A DNA stretch of 64,000 nucleotides from Clostridia bacterium (GCA_017453205.1 JAFTKO010000014.1:30860-94859); one strand, 5' to 3'. Shown: positions 10,036 to 19,652, numbered from the stretch's first letter. Numbers and translations: made by a program. The notes: generated by a model from the letters alone, not told the origin.

Positions 10036-10150
10036 TAGTTTTTTAAATTTTTTTAGGCAATTTAAAATCCGTGAATTTTACTCTTACAACATCTCCCCCA
10101 AAGTGCTCCATCATTCAAACATCGTTTAAAACAGACCGGCTCCGCAAAAA

Positions 10151-10197
10151 AGAAATGACCCTTGACTGCTTCTTTCTCGCAATCAAGGGTCATTTCT
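10151..10197 (-). terminator. Strong terminator of the 10.2-kb broken gene
   Basis: Perfect 15-bp inverted repeat AGAAATGACCCTTGA / TCAAGGGTCATTTCT. On the minus strand the second arm runs into TTTCTTTTTTGCGG, a good U-tract. It ends the transcript from the promoter at 10591-10619. Confidence 0.88.
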
Positions 10198-10205
10198 GCT
10201 CACTC

Positions 10206-10559
10206 TTAGTATCTAACATCTTTTGTTATCCTCTCTTTCTCGGTCTGCCTTTGCCACATTTCTACCATGCCCAAACACTTCCAAACTGATTTTCCCTCAT
10301 GAGAACACTTTCTGTTTTTTGATGCGATCCTGTTGCAAAAGGCGAATTTCCGTTTTTCGACAAGGCGTTTCACACCCACCGGCAATTTGAACTGAACTTT
10401 TTCCTCCCTCACACTCACCAATCTATATCCATGCGTTACACCGCCGTGTTTTTTGCCGGTTCGGGGGAACTCCGTTTTTTCGATCTTTTCATCAATCATC
10501 TCCGACACGATTTTCCAAAGCGATTGAAAACTCTAGTCTTTCAAAATTTACTTGCCCAT
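10206..10559 (-). pseudogene. Small basic protein gene with two early in-frame stops
   Basis: AAGGAGGT at 10575-10568 precedes an ATG at 10559, but the frame reads MGK, TAA, ILKD, TAG, then SFQSLWKIVSEMIDEKIEK and about 100 residues to a stop at 10206. The later part can start only at a GTG (10508) or at an inner ATG. The product is rich in Lys/Arg with several Cys near the end, and I do not recognise a family. Promoter, ribosome site and terminator are all intact, so decay looks recent; a non-coding role for the transcript is the main alternative. Confidence 0.5.
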
Positions 10560-10590
10560 TGGACCGTACCTCCTTGCTTTCTACGCTTAT

Positions 10591-10619
10591 ATTATAGCAC
10601 AACTTTTTGAATTTTGCAA
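10591..10619 (-). promoter_or_regulatory. Promoter of the 10.2-kb broken gene
   Basis: Minus strand TTGCAA (10619-10614), 17-base spacer, perfect TATAAT (10596-10591). The ribosome site follows about 16 bases downstream. Confidence 0.8.
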
Positions 10620-10764
10620 TTGGTAATTTGTAAGAAATCAACAATATTTTTTTGTTTAAAACAGAGAAATTCCATTTCGACTGCAAATTTTTCTTTACAA
10701 AGCCGTAGAAACTGTGATATAATAATTTTATGGGCTTTCCGAAAAAAGCAAAATTTGTTTATAC

Positions 10765-10803
10765 AAAAGCTCTCCCCCGCATCAAAGCAGGGGGAGAGCT
10801 TTT
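10765..10803. terminator. Terminator after the trehalase-like gene
   Basis: Perfect 14-bp inverted repeat AAAAGCTCTCCCCC / GGGGGAGAGCTTTT with an 11-base loop. It sits just past the end of the glycosidase gene at 10831 and closes the minus-strand sugar operon. Confidence 0.85.
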
Positions 10804-10830
10804 TGTATGCTTCCATTACCTTTGCTTCTA

Positions 10831-12039
10831 TTACCTTTGTAAGAAATCACATAAAGCTTGGTAAACGCCCGCGGACCAGCCGATCATCGTCGGGGTACCG
10901 TATTCTCCGATTGCCTCATTGCTGCCAACGCGTACATTGTACTTTTCCCAAAGATGATTTGTTTTTTCAAAGCAGATCTCGACAAGAGACACATACTTTT
11001 CGGCAATCCGCACGGCATCCGCGCCCCTGCCGCAATTGGCAAGCGCTTCACAGGCGATCAGCTGTAAGCACGCCCAACCGTTATCGGCGCCCCATTGAAA
11101 GTTTCCTTTGGCAGGCTCCGAGGCTTGGAGACCGAAATCCAGCTCCAAAGCGTGCAACAGCCCGTCGATTCCTTTTTGACAATCGGTAAGCCCTACAAAA
11201 TACGGGAAGAAAGACGCACAGGATTTCAACCCGGAACACGTTCCCGTGACATAACAATAATCGTAAAAGATTCCGTCCTCGCCGCACATCAGTGAAATCA
11301 TTTTTTCCTTTCGCTTCCGCGCTCTGTCAGCATAATATTCGCCTTCCGCGCCGCTCAAATGCTCGGACAAAAAGATCTCATCAAAGTACAGGAGTGCGTT
11401 GAGGTCCACGGCATTGTATTCATAGCAACGGCCGTCAAACCGACCGCAAAAATCCCAACCCGATTCCGCCTCCGCAAATACATTCTTTCCAAGGTATTCC
11501 CTGTCACCGCCACGAACGATCCCCGTGCGGTTCTCGTAAGACCTCAGTGCGTCGAGGTAAGTAGCGGGATCGGCATCACAGGAATAACAGTTCAGTCCAT
11601 TCGCCGCCTTTCTCCGTGTATCCCAAAACACAAGCTCCTTTTTGAGGGCGCGGATACCGTCCGCAAGTAAAGCGTCATCTCCCGTTGCCAGAAAATAATC
11701 TCTTAACATCAAACCGAAAAATGGCGGCTGTGAGCGATTGAGGAATACCTTCAGACTTCCGTTGGGAATAAACCCATAGGTATCAATCAAATAAATAAAA
11801 TTGCGCAAATTGTTTGCAACACTATCACTTTTGCCCGATAGGAGCAGACCGCGGTTGGCAAAATACGTGTCCCAATAAAACATGCACTGAAAGGTGTTTT
11901 CCTCACACGGAACGGTGTAGGGATATGGCAAAAACAGCTTGCCGTCCGCCGACTCCGATGCCTCCTTTTCGGTAATGGTTCTGACCGTTTTCTCCCAGCC
12001 GTTCAAAATGTATTTTTTCAAGTGTTCGTTCATGGTCAT
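10831..12039 (-). CDS. Trehalase-like (GH37-type) glycosidase
   Basis: A 402-residue (alpha/alpha)6-barrel hydrolase with trehalase-like blocks in order: MFYWDTYFANRGLLL near residue 53, GFIPNGSLKVFLNRSQPPFF near 88, AEAESGWDFCGRF near 190, NFQWGADNGWA near 320 and LWEKYN near 362. In GH37 the acid is the Asp of ESGWD and the base the Glu of EKY; both are present. No signal peptide, so it acts in the cytoplasm. It is shorter than classical trehalases, and the true sugar is unknown; related GH63-like activities are possible. It starts 8 bases after the isomerase gene. Confidence 0.75.
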   Translation of the reverse strand: MTMNEHLKKYILNGWEKTVRTITEKEASESADGKLFLPYPYTVPCEENTFQCMFYWDTYFANRGLLLSGKSDSVANNLRNFIYLIDTYGFIPNGSLKVFLNRSQPPFFGLMLRDYFLATGDDALLADGIRALKKELVFWDTRRKAANGLNCYSCDADPATYLDALRSYENRTGIVRGGDREYLGKNVFAEAESGWDFCGRFDGRCYEYNAVDLNALLYFDEIFLSEHLSGAEGEYYADRARKRKEKMISLMCGEDGIFYDYCYVTGTCSGLKSCASFFPYFVGLTDCQKGIDGLLHALELDFGLQASEPAKGNFQWGADNGWACLQLIACEALANCGRGADAVRIAEKYVSLVEICFEKTNHLWEKYNVRVGSNEAIGEYGTPTMIGWSAGVYQALCDFLQR

Positions 12040-12047
12040 GCTTCAGC

Positions 12048-12620
12048 TTACTCCGGCTTGGTTTCCAATGTCAACGGATAATCGCCCAAGTGCTCGATAC
12101 GGAAGCCGTTCTTTTTGTAGGCTTCATAATCAAACGCCTCGAGCTCATCGATGGCAAGCTTGTGGAACTCATAAAAGTTATGCCACCACCCGTACCCACT
12201 GCCCAGCTCGGCACCGAGGTAAGCATCGGCAATGTCACAGCCCATTTGCGGTGCAACATAGAACGCACCCATGGCGAGTACATTGACACCGTTGCCCGTA
12301 ATGGCGCGAAGTGCGGCGGGAACGCTCTCCACAACACCCGCATGTACATGTGGGCATTTGCTTGCCGCAATATGAATGCCCATTCCCGTACCGCAAAACA
12401 GCAGTGCGCGCTCAAAAATCCCCTCGGAGATCTGTGCACCGACGCGCAGTCCCACACGATGGAACATGTTTTCACTGTCCTCCGTGTCGGGGTCGGTCAC
12501 ACCAAGGTCAGTAATCTTCCAGCCCTTGGCTTTCAAATGTGCCACAACCGCCTCTTTCAGCGGATATCCCGCAAAATCGGCTCCGACAACCAAATATTTA
12601 TCCTTTACTGTTTTCATCAT
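12048..12620 (-). CDS. RpiB/LacA/LacB-family sugar-phosphate isomerase
   Basis: Predicted aldose-ketose isomerase of 190 residues. The start at 12620 has AGAGGA before it; longer frames overlap the rhamnosidase gene. The family signature appears as VGADFAGYPLKEAVV near residue 10 and LLFCGTGMGIHIAASK near 68, which holds the active-site Cys. It is longer than most RpiB proteins because of a C-terminal extension with aromatic residues (GYGWWHNFYEF). Being between glycosidases it more likely isomerises a sugar-specific phosphate than ribose 5-phosphate. Confidence 0.82.
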   Translation of the reverse strand: MMKTVKDKYLVVGADFAGYPLKEAVVAHLKAKGWKITDLGVTDPDTEDSENMFHRVGLRVGAQISEGIFERALLFCGTGMGIHIAASKCPHVHAGVVESVPAALRAITGNGVNVLAMGAFYVAPQMGCDIADAYLGAELGSGYGWWHNFYEFHKLAIDELEAFDYEAYKKNGFRIEHLGDYPLTLETKPE

Positions 12621-12634
12621 TTGTTCCTCTCTTT

Positions 12635-15115
12635 TTATAGTAATACTTCTATTTGATACGTCCCCGCCCGCAGGGAAAAACAAAGACGTTCTCCGTCTCG
12701 TCGGGCGTCAAGTGCTTTTGCCGTGTATACTTTTCCGTTTATCCACAACCGATCGCTCGGACACAGCAATTTAAGCTCCGCATCCGTCCCTTGCGGTACC
12801 GACAAAGAATAAACAACACGGTCGTCTTTGATGCTCCAACCGCTTTTGATCGTCCCGTAGGCGCTGGTATAAGTCGCACAAGCGGAGCCGATATGCGTTT
12901 GACCGTTGGGAAGTGCTTTGCGTAGGTCGGGGGACGGGCGCAGAATAAAGTGCGAAAATCCGGGGGGGTCCTCATTGGGAAGGATCCCGCACATACCCGC
13001 GTAAAACCACTCTGCCACCGCACCGTATGCGTAGTGATTAAAGGAGTTCATCTCCACCTTGCCAAAACCGTCCGCGGTGGTATAGGAGTTCCAACGCTCC
13101 CAAACCGTGGTGGCGCCTTGGCGGACCGAATAGAGCCAGCTCGGATCCTTGGTTTGTAACAGCAGATCGTAGCACAGCTCGTCCAAGCCCACGTGTGACA
13201 GCACGGTACACAGCAAGCCCGTACCTACAAAGCCCGTGGAAAGTGTGTAATCGTTTTCTTCGATCAAGCGTTTGAGGAGCGCCGCCGTGCTCTGTTGTTC
13301 CTTAGGTGTCAACAAATCAAACGCCAACGCCAAAAGGCAGGCGGTTTGTGTTTGAAAGATCGGTTCCCCATTTTTCAGATAACGCTTTCTCCACTCGGTC
13401 AAAATTTGCGCATGAAGCTGTTGATAATAGATCTCTCGTTCGTGCTTTTCCAAAATGCGGCTAAAGATCGCCATCAATGCCGCGTCATAAGCATAATAGG
13501 ACATTGCCATATATCGGTTGTCGGTAGGCTCGTAATTGAGCCAATCACCGTAAAAATCCTTTGCGCCCTCCAAGCCGTAGCGCGCAAGATAACGCATGTA
13601 GGCTTCCATCGAGTCATAGTGCTCGGCGATGACCGAGCGGTCACCGTACATTCGCCACAGGCGGTACGGCACAATCAAGCCCGCGTCCGCCCAAGCGGCG
13701 TTTCCGAGATTTTGCTCGCTCGCCAGCATGCGCGGGGCAACATCGGCATATGCACCATCACAACCGACCTGCGAATCCCGTAAGTCACCCAGCCATTTTC
13801 GCAAAAATTCACGCACATCGGCAAGATAGGCGGCGGCACCGCAAAAAATTTGCGTGTCCCCTGTCCAACCAAAGCGCTCATCCCGTTGCGGGCAATCGGT
13901 GGGGATCGAAAAATAATTGCCGCGCATTCCCCACACAATGTTGGAATACAGGCGGTTGACCTCGTCATTGTCACAAACAAAGCTCCCCGTTTCGGTCAGC
14001 TTCGAGCCCAACACCTCACCACGTACCGAAAGCACCTCGACTTCTCCATCGGCTTCGAGCTCCAAATAACGAAAGCCGAAAAAGCTGTGCGTTGGGAAAT
14101 AACACTCCTCCGCATCTCCCCGCGCCACATAACAAATACGTGAAAGCGCCGAACGGTAATTGCTCATGTAAAGACTTCCCGCCGGTCCGTCGTTCCCCTT
14201 TGCGGGATCTCCGCAGTCATTGCGCATCTCAGCAACATACACACGGATATGTGTGCCGCGCGCCGCACGCAAGCACAAACAAGGACGCCCGACCATGTTT
14301 TGTCCCATATCCAACAGCAGGGAGTGTCCGACCGATAAAATGCCTTTTTCACAGCCCGCGCCGTGATGCTTTTTAAGTACCCGAACCGCCCCCAACGGCG
14401 TGCCGTTTTCCTCGGTGCCGCTGATCACCTCGGCTGTCTGCGGGATACGTTCCAAAGCCGATTTTACGCGCACGGGAGGTCCGACACGCGGAACGATCTC
14501 CCCGTCAAAGCCGTCAAACTCTGCAGCATTCATCCACCGATGCGCATCGGGGTCGACCGAGGCGTGCGGAATGCGTGCATCATAATACTCACCGTCCCAA
14601 ATGTCTGCACGTAACACAGGACCGCAGATCGACACTTTCCAATCGGTTCCCGTAACCACCGTTTCCTCCGAACCGTCCGCGTAACGGATGACCAACTCCG
14701 CCGCAAATGCACAACGCGGAAAGCCGTAAAAGCCATAGGAGATGCGACCGCTCCACCAACCCGGTGATACCTCTGCGACCAAGCGGTTTTCGGTACCGAT
14801 CAGCGCGGTCACGTCGTAGCAATCGGCAAACACGCGGCATCGGTAATCGGTCCAACCGGGCTTGTATTCGTCATTCCCCACCCGTCTGCCGTTGAGAAAG
14901 ACATCGTAAATACCCAACGCCGTTGCCGTCAATATTGCAGACACAACGGCTTTTTTGGGCGAAAATGAGGTCAACAGTGTCAAAATACCGTCGTAAGGCG
15001 CAAACGGGAGCGCCTTGCAATTGTAACGCCCCAGTGCGTATCCGTGGTCATCCCAGGGATTTTGATAGCGGCGCGGTGTGTATTGCGGGTGTGTGATCCA
15101 AACCGCATGTTTCAT
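12635..15115 (-). CDS. Alpha-L-rhamnosidase, GH78 (first)
   Basis: An 826-residue enzyme that removes terminal alpha-L-rhamnose. The N-terminal beta-domains contain the family LNGRRVGNDEYKPGWTDY block near residue 75. The (alpha/alpha)6 catalytic domain has DCPQRDERFGWTGD near residue 405, carrying the conserved acidic residues, and a C-terminal beta-sheet domain follows WERWNSY. No signal peptide is visible, so it probably acts on imported oligosaccharides. It shares a transcript direction and tight spacing with the second GH78 and the isomerase. Confidence 0.9.
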   Translation of the reverse strand: MKHAVWITHPQYTPRRYQNPWDDHGYALGRYNCKALPFAPYDGILTLLTSFSPKKAVVSAILTATALGIYDVFLNGRRVGNDEYKPGWTDYRCRVFADCYDVTALIGTENRLVAEVSPGWWSGRISYGFYGFPRCAFAAELVIRYADGSEETVVTGTDWKVSICGPVLRADIWDGEYYDARIPHASVDPDAHRWMNAAEFDGFDGEIVPRVGPPVRVKSALERIPQTAEVISGTEENGTPLGAVRVLKKHHGAGCEKGILSVGHSLLLDMGQNMVGRPCLCLRAARGTHIRVYVAEMRNDCGDPAKGNDGPAGSLYMSNYRSALSRICYVARGDAEECYFPTHSFFGFRYLELEADGEVEVLSVRGEVLGSKLTETGSFVCDNDEVNRLYSNIVWGMRGNYFSIPTDCPQRDERFGWTGDTQIFCGAAAYLADVREFLRKWLGDLRDSQVGCDGAYADVAPRMLASEQNLGNAAWADAGLIVPYRLWRMYGDRSVIAEHYDSMEAYMRYLARYGLEGAKDFYGDWLNYEPTDNRYMAMSYYAYDAALMAIFSRILEKHEREIYYQQLHAQILTEWRKRYLKNGEPIFQTQTACLLALAFDLLTPKEQQSTAALLKRLIEENDYTLSTGFVGTGLLCTVLSHVGLDELCYDLLLQTKDPSWLYSVRQGATTVWERWNSYTTADGFGKVEMNSFNHYAYGAVAEWFYAGMCGILPNEDPPGFSHFILRPSPDLRKALPNGQTHIGSACATYTSAYGTIKSGWSIKDDRVVYSLSVPQGTDAELKLLCPSDRLWINGKVYTAKALDARRDGERLCFSLRAGTYQIEVLL

Positions 15116-15126
15116 TGGGACCTCCG

Positions 15127-17691
15127 TTACAGCGCACGGCGCAAGACCGTGACACCACTGCCGACCGCGGTCGTTTTTCCGTCAAAACGCACCTCGGCAG
15201 TCATACCGAACGGCACCGAAACGATCAATGAGAGCTCACCCCACTGTTTTCTCCAAGAGAGCGACAGCATCCCCTTAACGGTCTCCACGCGCGCCGACGC
15301 GGAAAGCAGTTCGGATGGGAAATAGGGCTCGATAATTGCCCTTTCGCACGCGGCACCCGCAAACTTGATGCCCGCGATATAGGCGTAAAGCCAATATCCG
15401 ACCGCACCGTACATGGGATGGCAGTGAGAGTTCATCGCGGGCTCGCGCTTCAATTCAAAGCGTTCCCAAACCGTGGTGGCACCGTTTTGGAGCATATAGC
15501 CGTAGGAGGGATATTCCTCGCTTGTCATCAGCTTCCACGCGGCATCCACATAGCCATATTCTGTCAGCACGTCAAAGAGGTAGCGCGTACAGAGATTGCC
15601 CGTGGTAAATTTGTAATTTTTTGCCAAAAGGTCCTCATAAAGCACCTTTGCGGCAAGGGGGCGCTTGTCCTCGGGAAGGATCCCGAGCCAAAGCGAAAAG
15701 ACCTGACAGCCCTGAGAGCCGGTCGCCATTTTTCCGCTCTCCCCGTCCCACCATTTGGCAAGCATGGCGTTCTTGATGCGCTCCGCCATCTTTGCATACC
15801 GCTTGGCATCCGCGTCTTTTCCGAGAATTTCGGCAAAGGCAGAAAGCAATTTCGCATTGTAGTAATAGTAGCCCGTGGACATAAAAATACCGGGCGTGTA
15901 AAGATTTTGCGTAGCATCGATATTGTGATCCCCACCCACACAGGCATACACGGGCGCCGCCCAGTCACCGTAGTGCGAATACTGCACGATGTCGCCGTCG
16001 GCATGCTCTTGCAGGCACTCCTGCCAACGCACAAAGTACGGGTAATTCTCCTCCAGCACCTGTTTGTTCCCCGTGTAACGGTAGGCTTGCAGGGCGGCAA
16101 GCAGGAACGACGAGCAAACCGGATCGGCGGGGCGCTCACCGTAAATGCGCGGCGCCGTACAGGTGATGGCACCGTCCGCGTCTTGGGTATCGGCAAGATC
16201 GGTGACGATCTTTGGAAAGATGGCGCCGATATCAAATTGATAAGGCGTTTCCTCAAAGCGGACCGTGGCATCGTTCATCCATCCCATACGCTCGTCGCGT
16301 TGCGGGCAATCGGTGAGAATGCCGTGAATGTTGGCTTTTTCGGTCTGCACGATCATCTTTTGTATCGCGTTTACGGTGGCACTGCCGCAGGTAAACTCGC
16401 TGTCAAGCGCGATGTCGGTGTAAAAGCTGACCGCGGTAATATCGGATCTTGACAAGAGCGGAAGCCCCGTCACCTCGACATAACGAAAGCCGTGATAGGT
16501 AAATTGCGGCTGCCAAACGGCAAGGTCGCGCCCGTCTCCCGCGGCAATGTAGGTATCGATACAAGCCGCCTCGCGCAAGGTCGCTTTGCTGATCGTCCCG
16601 TCGTTTTCAAGGATCTCGCCGTGGAACAGCGTAATACGGGCGCCTTTTTTCATGCTTTTAGGCAAGTGCAACCGCACCGTGCCCGCAATATTTTGTCCGA
16701 AATCCACCAACACCCGCCCGTTACCGAGGGGTAGGATCGATTTTGGCGCGTAAAGCTCCTGCGGACGGATCGGCTCCATGGTGGAGGTACGGCAGATCTC
16801 GGCGGTTTCGGGAACCTTGACCGCCCGGGTAAAGCCCGTGGGAATGACACCGACGGCGTCCCAGTCGGCAGACAGCACATTGGCATCATAGGTCTCCCCG
16901 TTGAACACATTGCTTTGTGTCACGGCGCCATGCCCCACCAGCCAACTTTCATCGACGGTCACCGTCTCTTCGGAACCATCCTCATAGACAAGATGTAACA
17001 GGAGAGAAAGCTGGGGCTGTCCGAAGAAATCAACCACACGGTCACCGATGGCATCCAAATACTTGCCCTCGTTGCGTCGCCAGCCCTCCGCGACCTTGAC
17101 GGTCAGCACGTTTTTTCCGACCTTGAGCAAGCCTTGCACCTCGGGATGCATCACAAAATAAACGCGCTTGGTAAAATCGCTGACGGGAGGCTCCAACAGG
17201 CTTTCATCGGGAGAAACGCCGTTGACGGCAAGCGCATGATAGCCGATGCCGCTGACATAGGCCGTTGCCAAACGGAGCGCTTTGGTGATTTCAAATTCTT
17301 TTTTAAAGTACAAAACGCTTTCTTTTTTGTCGATCGGTGCTGTGATCCAATCGGGAGAAGCTTCACACAGTGCCGAAATATAAAAATATTCTTCTTTCGC
17401 AAGGCTCTCCCCGCCCTTTCCGCGCACCGCCACCGAAACAGTGAGCCTTTCCTCGGACGGAAGCGTTTTGCCGACATACAACAGAGATTGCTCGGCTTGT
17501 TCTACCCAGCCGGAGTCCCAAAGCAGGGCTTGGTTGGTACGCACGGCAACACGGCAAGCGGTCTGCGCGTCATTTGCCTTGTCCGAGACTGCGCTCCATG
17601 AAAATAAAACATCTTTGCCCTCGAGAATGCGGTAACGCGCGTCACCCTTGAGCGGCTTGTGATTTGCCCGAATCTTTTCAACTTTTATCAT
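15127..17691 (-). CDS. Alpha-L-rhamnosidase, GH78 (second)
   Basis: An 854-residue paralogue of the neighbouring enzyme with the same layout but clear divergence. The start at 17691 follows AAAGGA; an in-frame ATG 18 bases upstream lacks a good site. The catalytic block reads DCPQRDERMGWMND near residue 460, and the C-terminal domain follows TTVWERFEL. No signal peptide. Two cytoplasmic rhamnosidases side by side suggest two linkages or substrate sizes. Confidence 0.9.
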   Translation of the reverse strand: MIKVEKIRANHKPLKGDARYRILEGKDVLFSWSAVSDKANDAQTACRVAVRTNQALLWDSGWVEQAEQSLLYVGKTLPSEERLTVSVAVRGKGGESLAKEEYFYISALCEASPDWITAPIDKKESVLYFKKEFEITKALRLATAYVSGIGYHALAVNGVSPDESLLEPPVSDFTKRVYFVMHPEVQGLLKVGKNVLTVKVAEGWRRNEGKYLDAIGDRVVDFFGQPQLSLLLHLVYEDGSEETVTVDESWLVGHGAVTQSNVFNGETYDANVLSADWDAVGVIPTGFTRAVKVPETAEICRTSTMEPIRPQELYAPKSILPLGNGRVLVDFGQNIAGTVRLHLPKSMKKGARITLFHGEILENDGTISKATLREAACIDTYIAAGDGRDLAVWQPQFTYHGFRYVEVTGLPLLSRSDITAVSFYTDIALDSEFTCGSATVNAIQKMIVQTEKANIHGILTDCPQRDERMGWMNDATVRFEETPYQFDIGAIFPKIVTDLADTQDADGAITCTAPRIYGERPADPVCSSFLLAALQAYRYTGNKQVLEENYPYFVRWQECLQEHADGDIVQYSHYGDWAAPVYACVGGDHNIDATQNLYTPGIFMSTGYYYYNAKLLSAFAEILGKDADAKRYAKMAERIKNAMLAKWWDGESGKMATGSQGCQVFSLWLGILPEDKRPLAAKVLYEDLLAKNYKFTTGNLCTRYLFDVLTEYGYVDAAWKLMTSEEYPSYGYMLQNGATTVWERFELKREPAMNSHCHPMYGAVGYWLYAYIAGIKFAGAACERAIIEPYFPSELLSASARVETVKGMLSLSWRKQWGELSLIVSVPFGMTAEVRFDGKTTAVGSGVTVLRRAL

Positions 17692-17712
17692 AGGATTTCC
17701 TTTCATCATAAA

Positions 17713-17736
17713 GGGGCAGTCGCAAGCGACTGCCCC
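17713..17736 (-). terminator. Stem-loop after the 17.8-kb surface protein gene
   Basis: GGGGCAGTCG and CGACTGCCCC form a perfect 10-bp stem with a 4-base loop. On the minus strand only TTTATG follows, so termination may be partial and allow read-through into the rhamnosidases. Confidence 0.6.
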
Positions 17737-17783
17737 GGCGAGAGTTGCCTATGGCGAACGATCATCGCCTTGTTTGAGTGTGA

Positions 17784-19652
17784 TTATTGTTCTTTTTTAC
17801 GTTTGATCATCCAAGCGCCGCCGAGCACTGCCATGCCGAGCACCGAAAGAATAGAAGCACTGCTCTTGCATCCGCCCTCTGTATCATCGGTAGCGGGTGC
17901 GGTCGTAGTGGTTGCTTCGGTTTCGGGTGCAGTGGTAGTCTGCTCGTTGTTGCCGCCCTGAGTGTTATCTCCAGCCTGCGTGTTGCTACCGCCTTGGGTG
18001 TTATCTCCACCTTGGGTGTTGTCACCGCCTTGGGTGTTATCTCCACCTTGGGTGTTGTCACCGCCTTGGGTGTTATCTCCACCTTGGGTGTTGTCACCGC
18101 CGGTGCTTGTGGGGATCAGCTCATCATAGTAAGGGCATACCCAAGTTTTGGCATTGGTGTTTGCCGTGGTGAACGCGCTCTCGGCAGTGGTGCCCGTCAA
18201 AGCGTAAACATCCTTGCAGTAGTGCTTCCACTCGGTACCGCAGAACTTACAGGTTTCCAAATAGTTGGTGTTGCCCTCGCAAGCGTTGGGGTCGTACTCG
18301 CTCACTTCATTGGTGGTGATGATCAATTCGTCGATCAGCATGCCTGCTTCGCGTCCCGTGATCTTCAGCTCATGAACACCTGCGGTAAGATGTACCTTTT
18401 GCGGTGCATGTCTCCAATCACCGTACTGAATGGTGTAGGAGCCGTACTGTGTCGTGTCCTCATAGGTACCTGCGGCACGGTAGGTCATGTAAAAGTACTG
18501 CCAAGAGTTATAGCAAGCGCTGTCCGCAGAGTCCTCATCGGGCAGGTCCCAAATGTATTCGGTTCCGCCGTCAAAGCTGTAAAACATTGAGTTGCTTGTT
18601 TGGTTGGGGAAATAAACTCTGCCCCAGAAGTAGTAGTCGCCCTCCTCGGGGACTGCGAAGCGGATCGTTACGCCCGCGCCCGAAACATTGGCAGCGGCGG
18701 CGTTGCATTGCAAAGCCTTGCCGTCCATGGCGCCGTCCTTTGCGGCAAGCGCCCAGGTGGTACCGGTCTTAACGAGGTCAGTGTTTTCCATATCCAAGAA
18801 CATGGTAAAGTCATTGCCTACCTTGTAAGCGCCCTCCAACTCGGTGCCGGTTTCGACAGCGGGCTCCTCAAGCGTCAGACCGCCGTAAACGCTGTTAACG
18901 GTAAGAGAAACATTCATGCTTTGGCTGGTGTAAGCACCAAACACGAGGTAAGCCTCGCCACCCGAGAACAGGTTTGTGGGGAAATACTGACCTGCGCCCG
19001 CACCGTCGTACTGCTGTGCCTCCCAAGAGGAATTGGGATCAAACTCGGCAACCAAGGCGTCTACGGTCGCATCGCCGTTGGTATCGATCCAAACTCTCCA
19101 AGTACCACCCGCATAGGCAATCTTTGCGGTAACAGACTTGCCCTCGGAGGCGTTGCCAATGCCGCTGGACTTATTTCTGCCGGGGTATTTGATGTCTGTG
19201 TTTTCCTCGGTGCCCTTATAGTAAAGCCCCATTGCCTTGATGTTCCCCTCAGCGGAGCTGAGGCGGTATTCCACGCCCAAGCCGTTGCCCGAGGTACTAC
19301 CTTGGAAGTTTTGAGAATCCATCAGCGCAAAGGCAAAGCGGTAATCCTCGCAAGAATCCCCCACGGAGGTGTAATCCTCGTTGTAGGTCACGGTAAAGAT
19401 GATACCGCACTCACCCGTGATCAAGCCGGGAATCCAAGTGATCTTTTGCGCGGATGCGACCAAGCCCGAACCGTTGAGATTGATTTTGTTGTTATCGAAC
19501 GAATAAGAGCCCTTTTCGCCCTCATAACCGCGAAGAACGGTAATGGTGTCATCATCGGGCGCAGTTGCCATATTTGCGCTGACCGAAAGGCTTGCGGCAA
19601 GTGTGGTAAGTACTAACAGGATGGCAACAAAAATAACGGATAATTTTTTCAT
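17784..19652 (-). CDS. Secreted modular surface protein with Gly-Asp-Asn-Thr-Gln repeats
   Basis: 622 residues from the ATG at 19652 (AAGGAGA before it). Order: signal peptide (MKKLSVIFVAILLVL); a module of about 215 residues starting TITVLRGYEGEKGSYSF that is shared with the next upstream protein; a beta-rich, CBM-like region (near 235-410) with VHLTAGVHELKITGREAGM; a short Cys pair CKFCGTEW; nine six-residue GGDNTQ-type repeats; a Thr/Ala/Glu linker; and a tail GGCKSS, hydrophobic stretch, KRKKEQ. The tail suggests anchoring in the envelope. Binding of a glycan is inferred, not shown. Confidence 0.75.
   Translation of the reverse strand: MKKLSVIFVAILLVLTTLAASLSVSANMATAPDDDTITVLRGYEGEKGSYSFDNNKINLNGSGLVASAQKITWIPGLITGECGIIFTVTYNEDYTSVGDSCEDYRFAFALMDSQNFQGSTSGNGLGVEYRLSSAEGNIKAMGLYYKGTEENTDIKYPGRNKSSGIGNASEGKSVTAKIAYAGGTWRVWIDTNGDATVDALVAEFDPNSSWEAQQYDGAGAGQYFPTNLFSGGEAYLVFGAYTSQSMNVSLTVNSVYGGLTLEEPAVETGTELEGAYKVGNDFTMFLDMENTDLVKTGTTWALAAKDGAMDGKALQCNAAAANVSGAGVTIRFAVPEEGDYYFWGRVYFPNQTSNSMFYSFDGGTEYIWDLPDEDSADSACYNSWQYFYMTYRAAGTYEDTTQYGSYTIQYGDWRHAPQKVHLTAGVHELKITGREAGMLIDELIITTNEVSEYDPNACEGNTNYLETCKFCGTEWKHYCKDVYALTGTTAESAFTTANTNAKTWVCPYYDELIPTSTGGDNTQGGDNTQGGDNTQGGDNTQGGDNTQGGDNTQGGSNTQAGDNTQGGNNEQTTTAPETEATTTTAPATDDTEGGCKSSASILSVLGMAVLGGAWMIKRKKEQ
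17940..18101 (-). repeat. Tandem 18-bp repeat encoding GGDNTQ
   Basis: Nine units in frame: six GGDNTQ, then GGSNTQ, AGDNTQ and GGNNEQ. Codons alternate between two versions, so the DNA period is 36 bp over the first six units, pointing to recent doubling. It forms a flexible stalk before the membrane tail and is a likely site of length variation. Confidence 0.92.

Noticed and set aside
17940-18101. Regular repeats that might suggest a CRISPR array
   Set aside because: The repeats are in frame, 18 bp without spacers and encode GGDNTQ; no cas genes are present.
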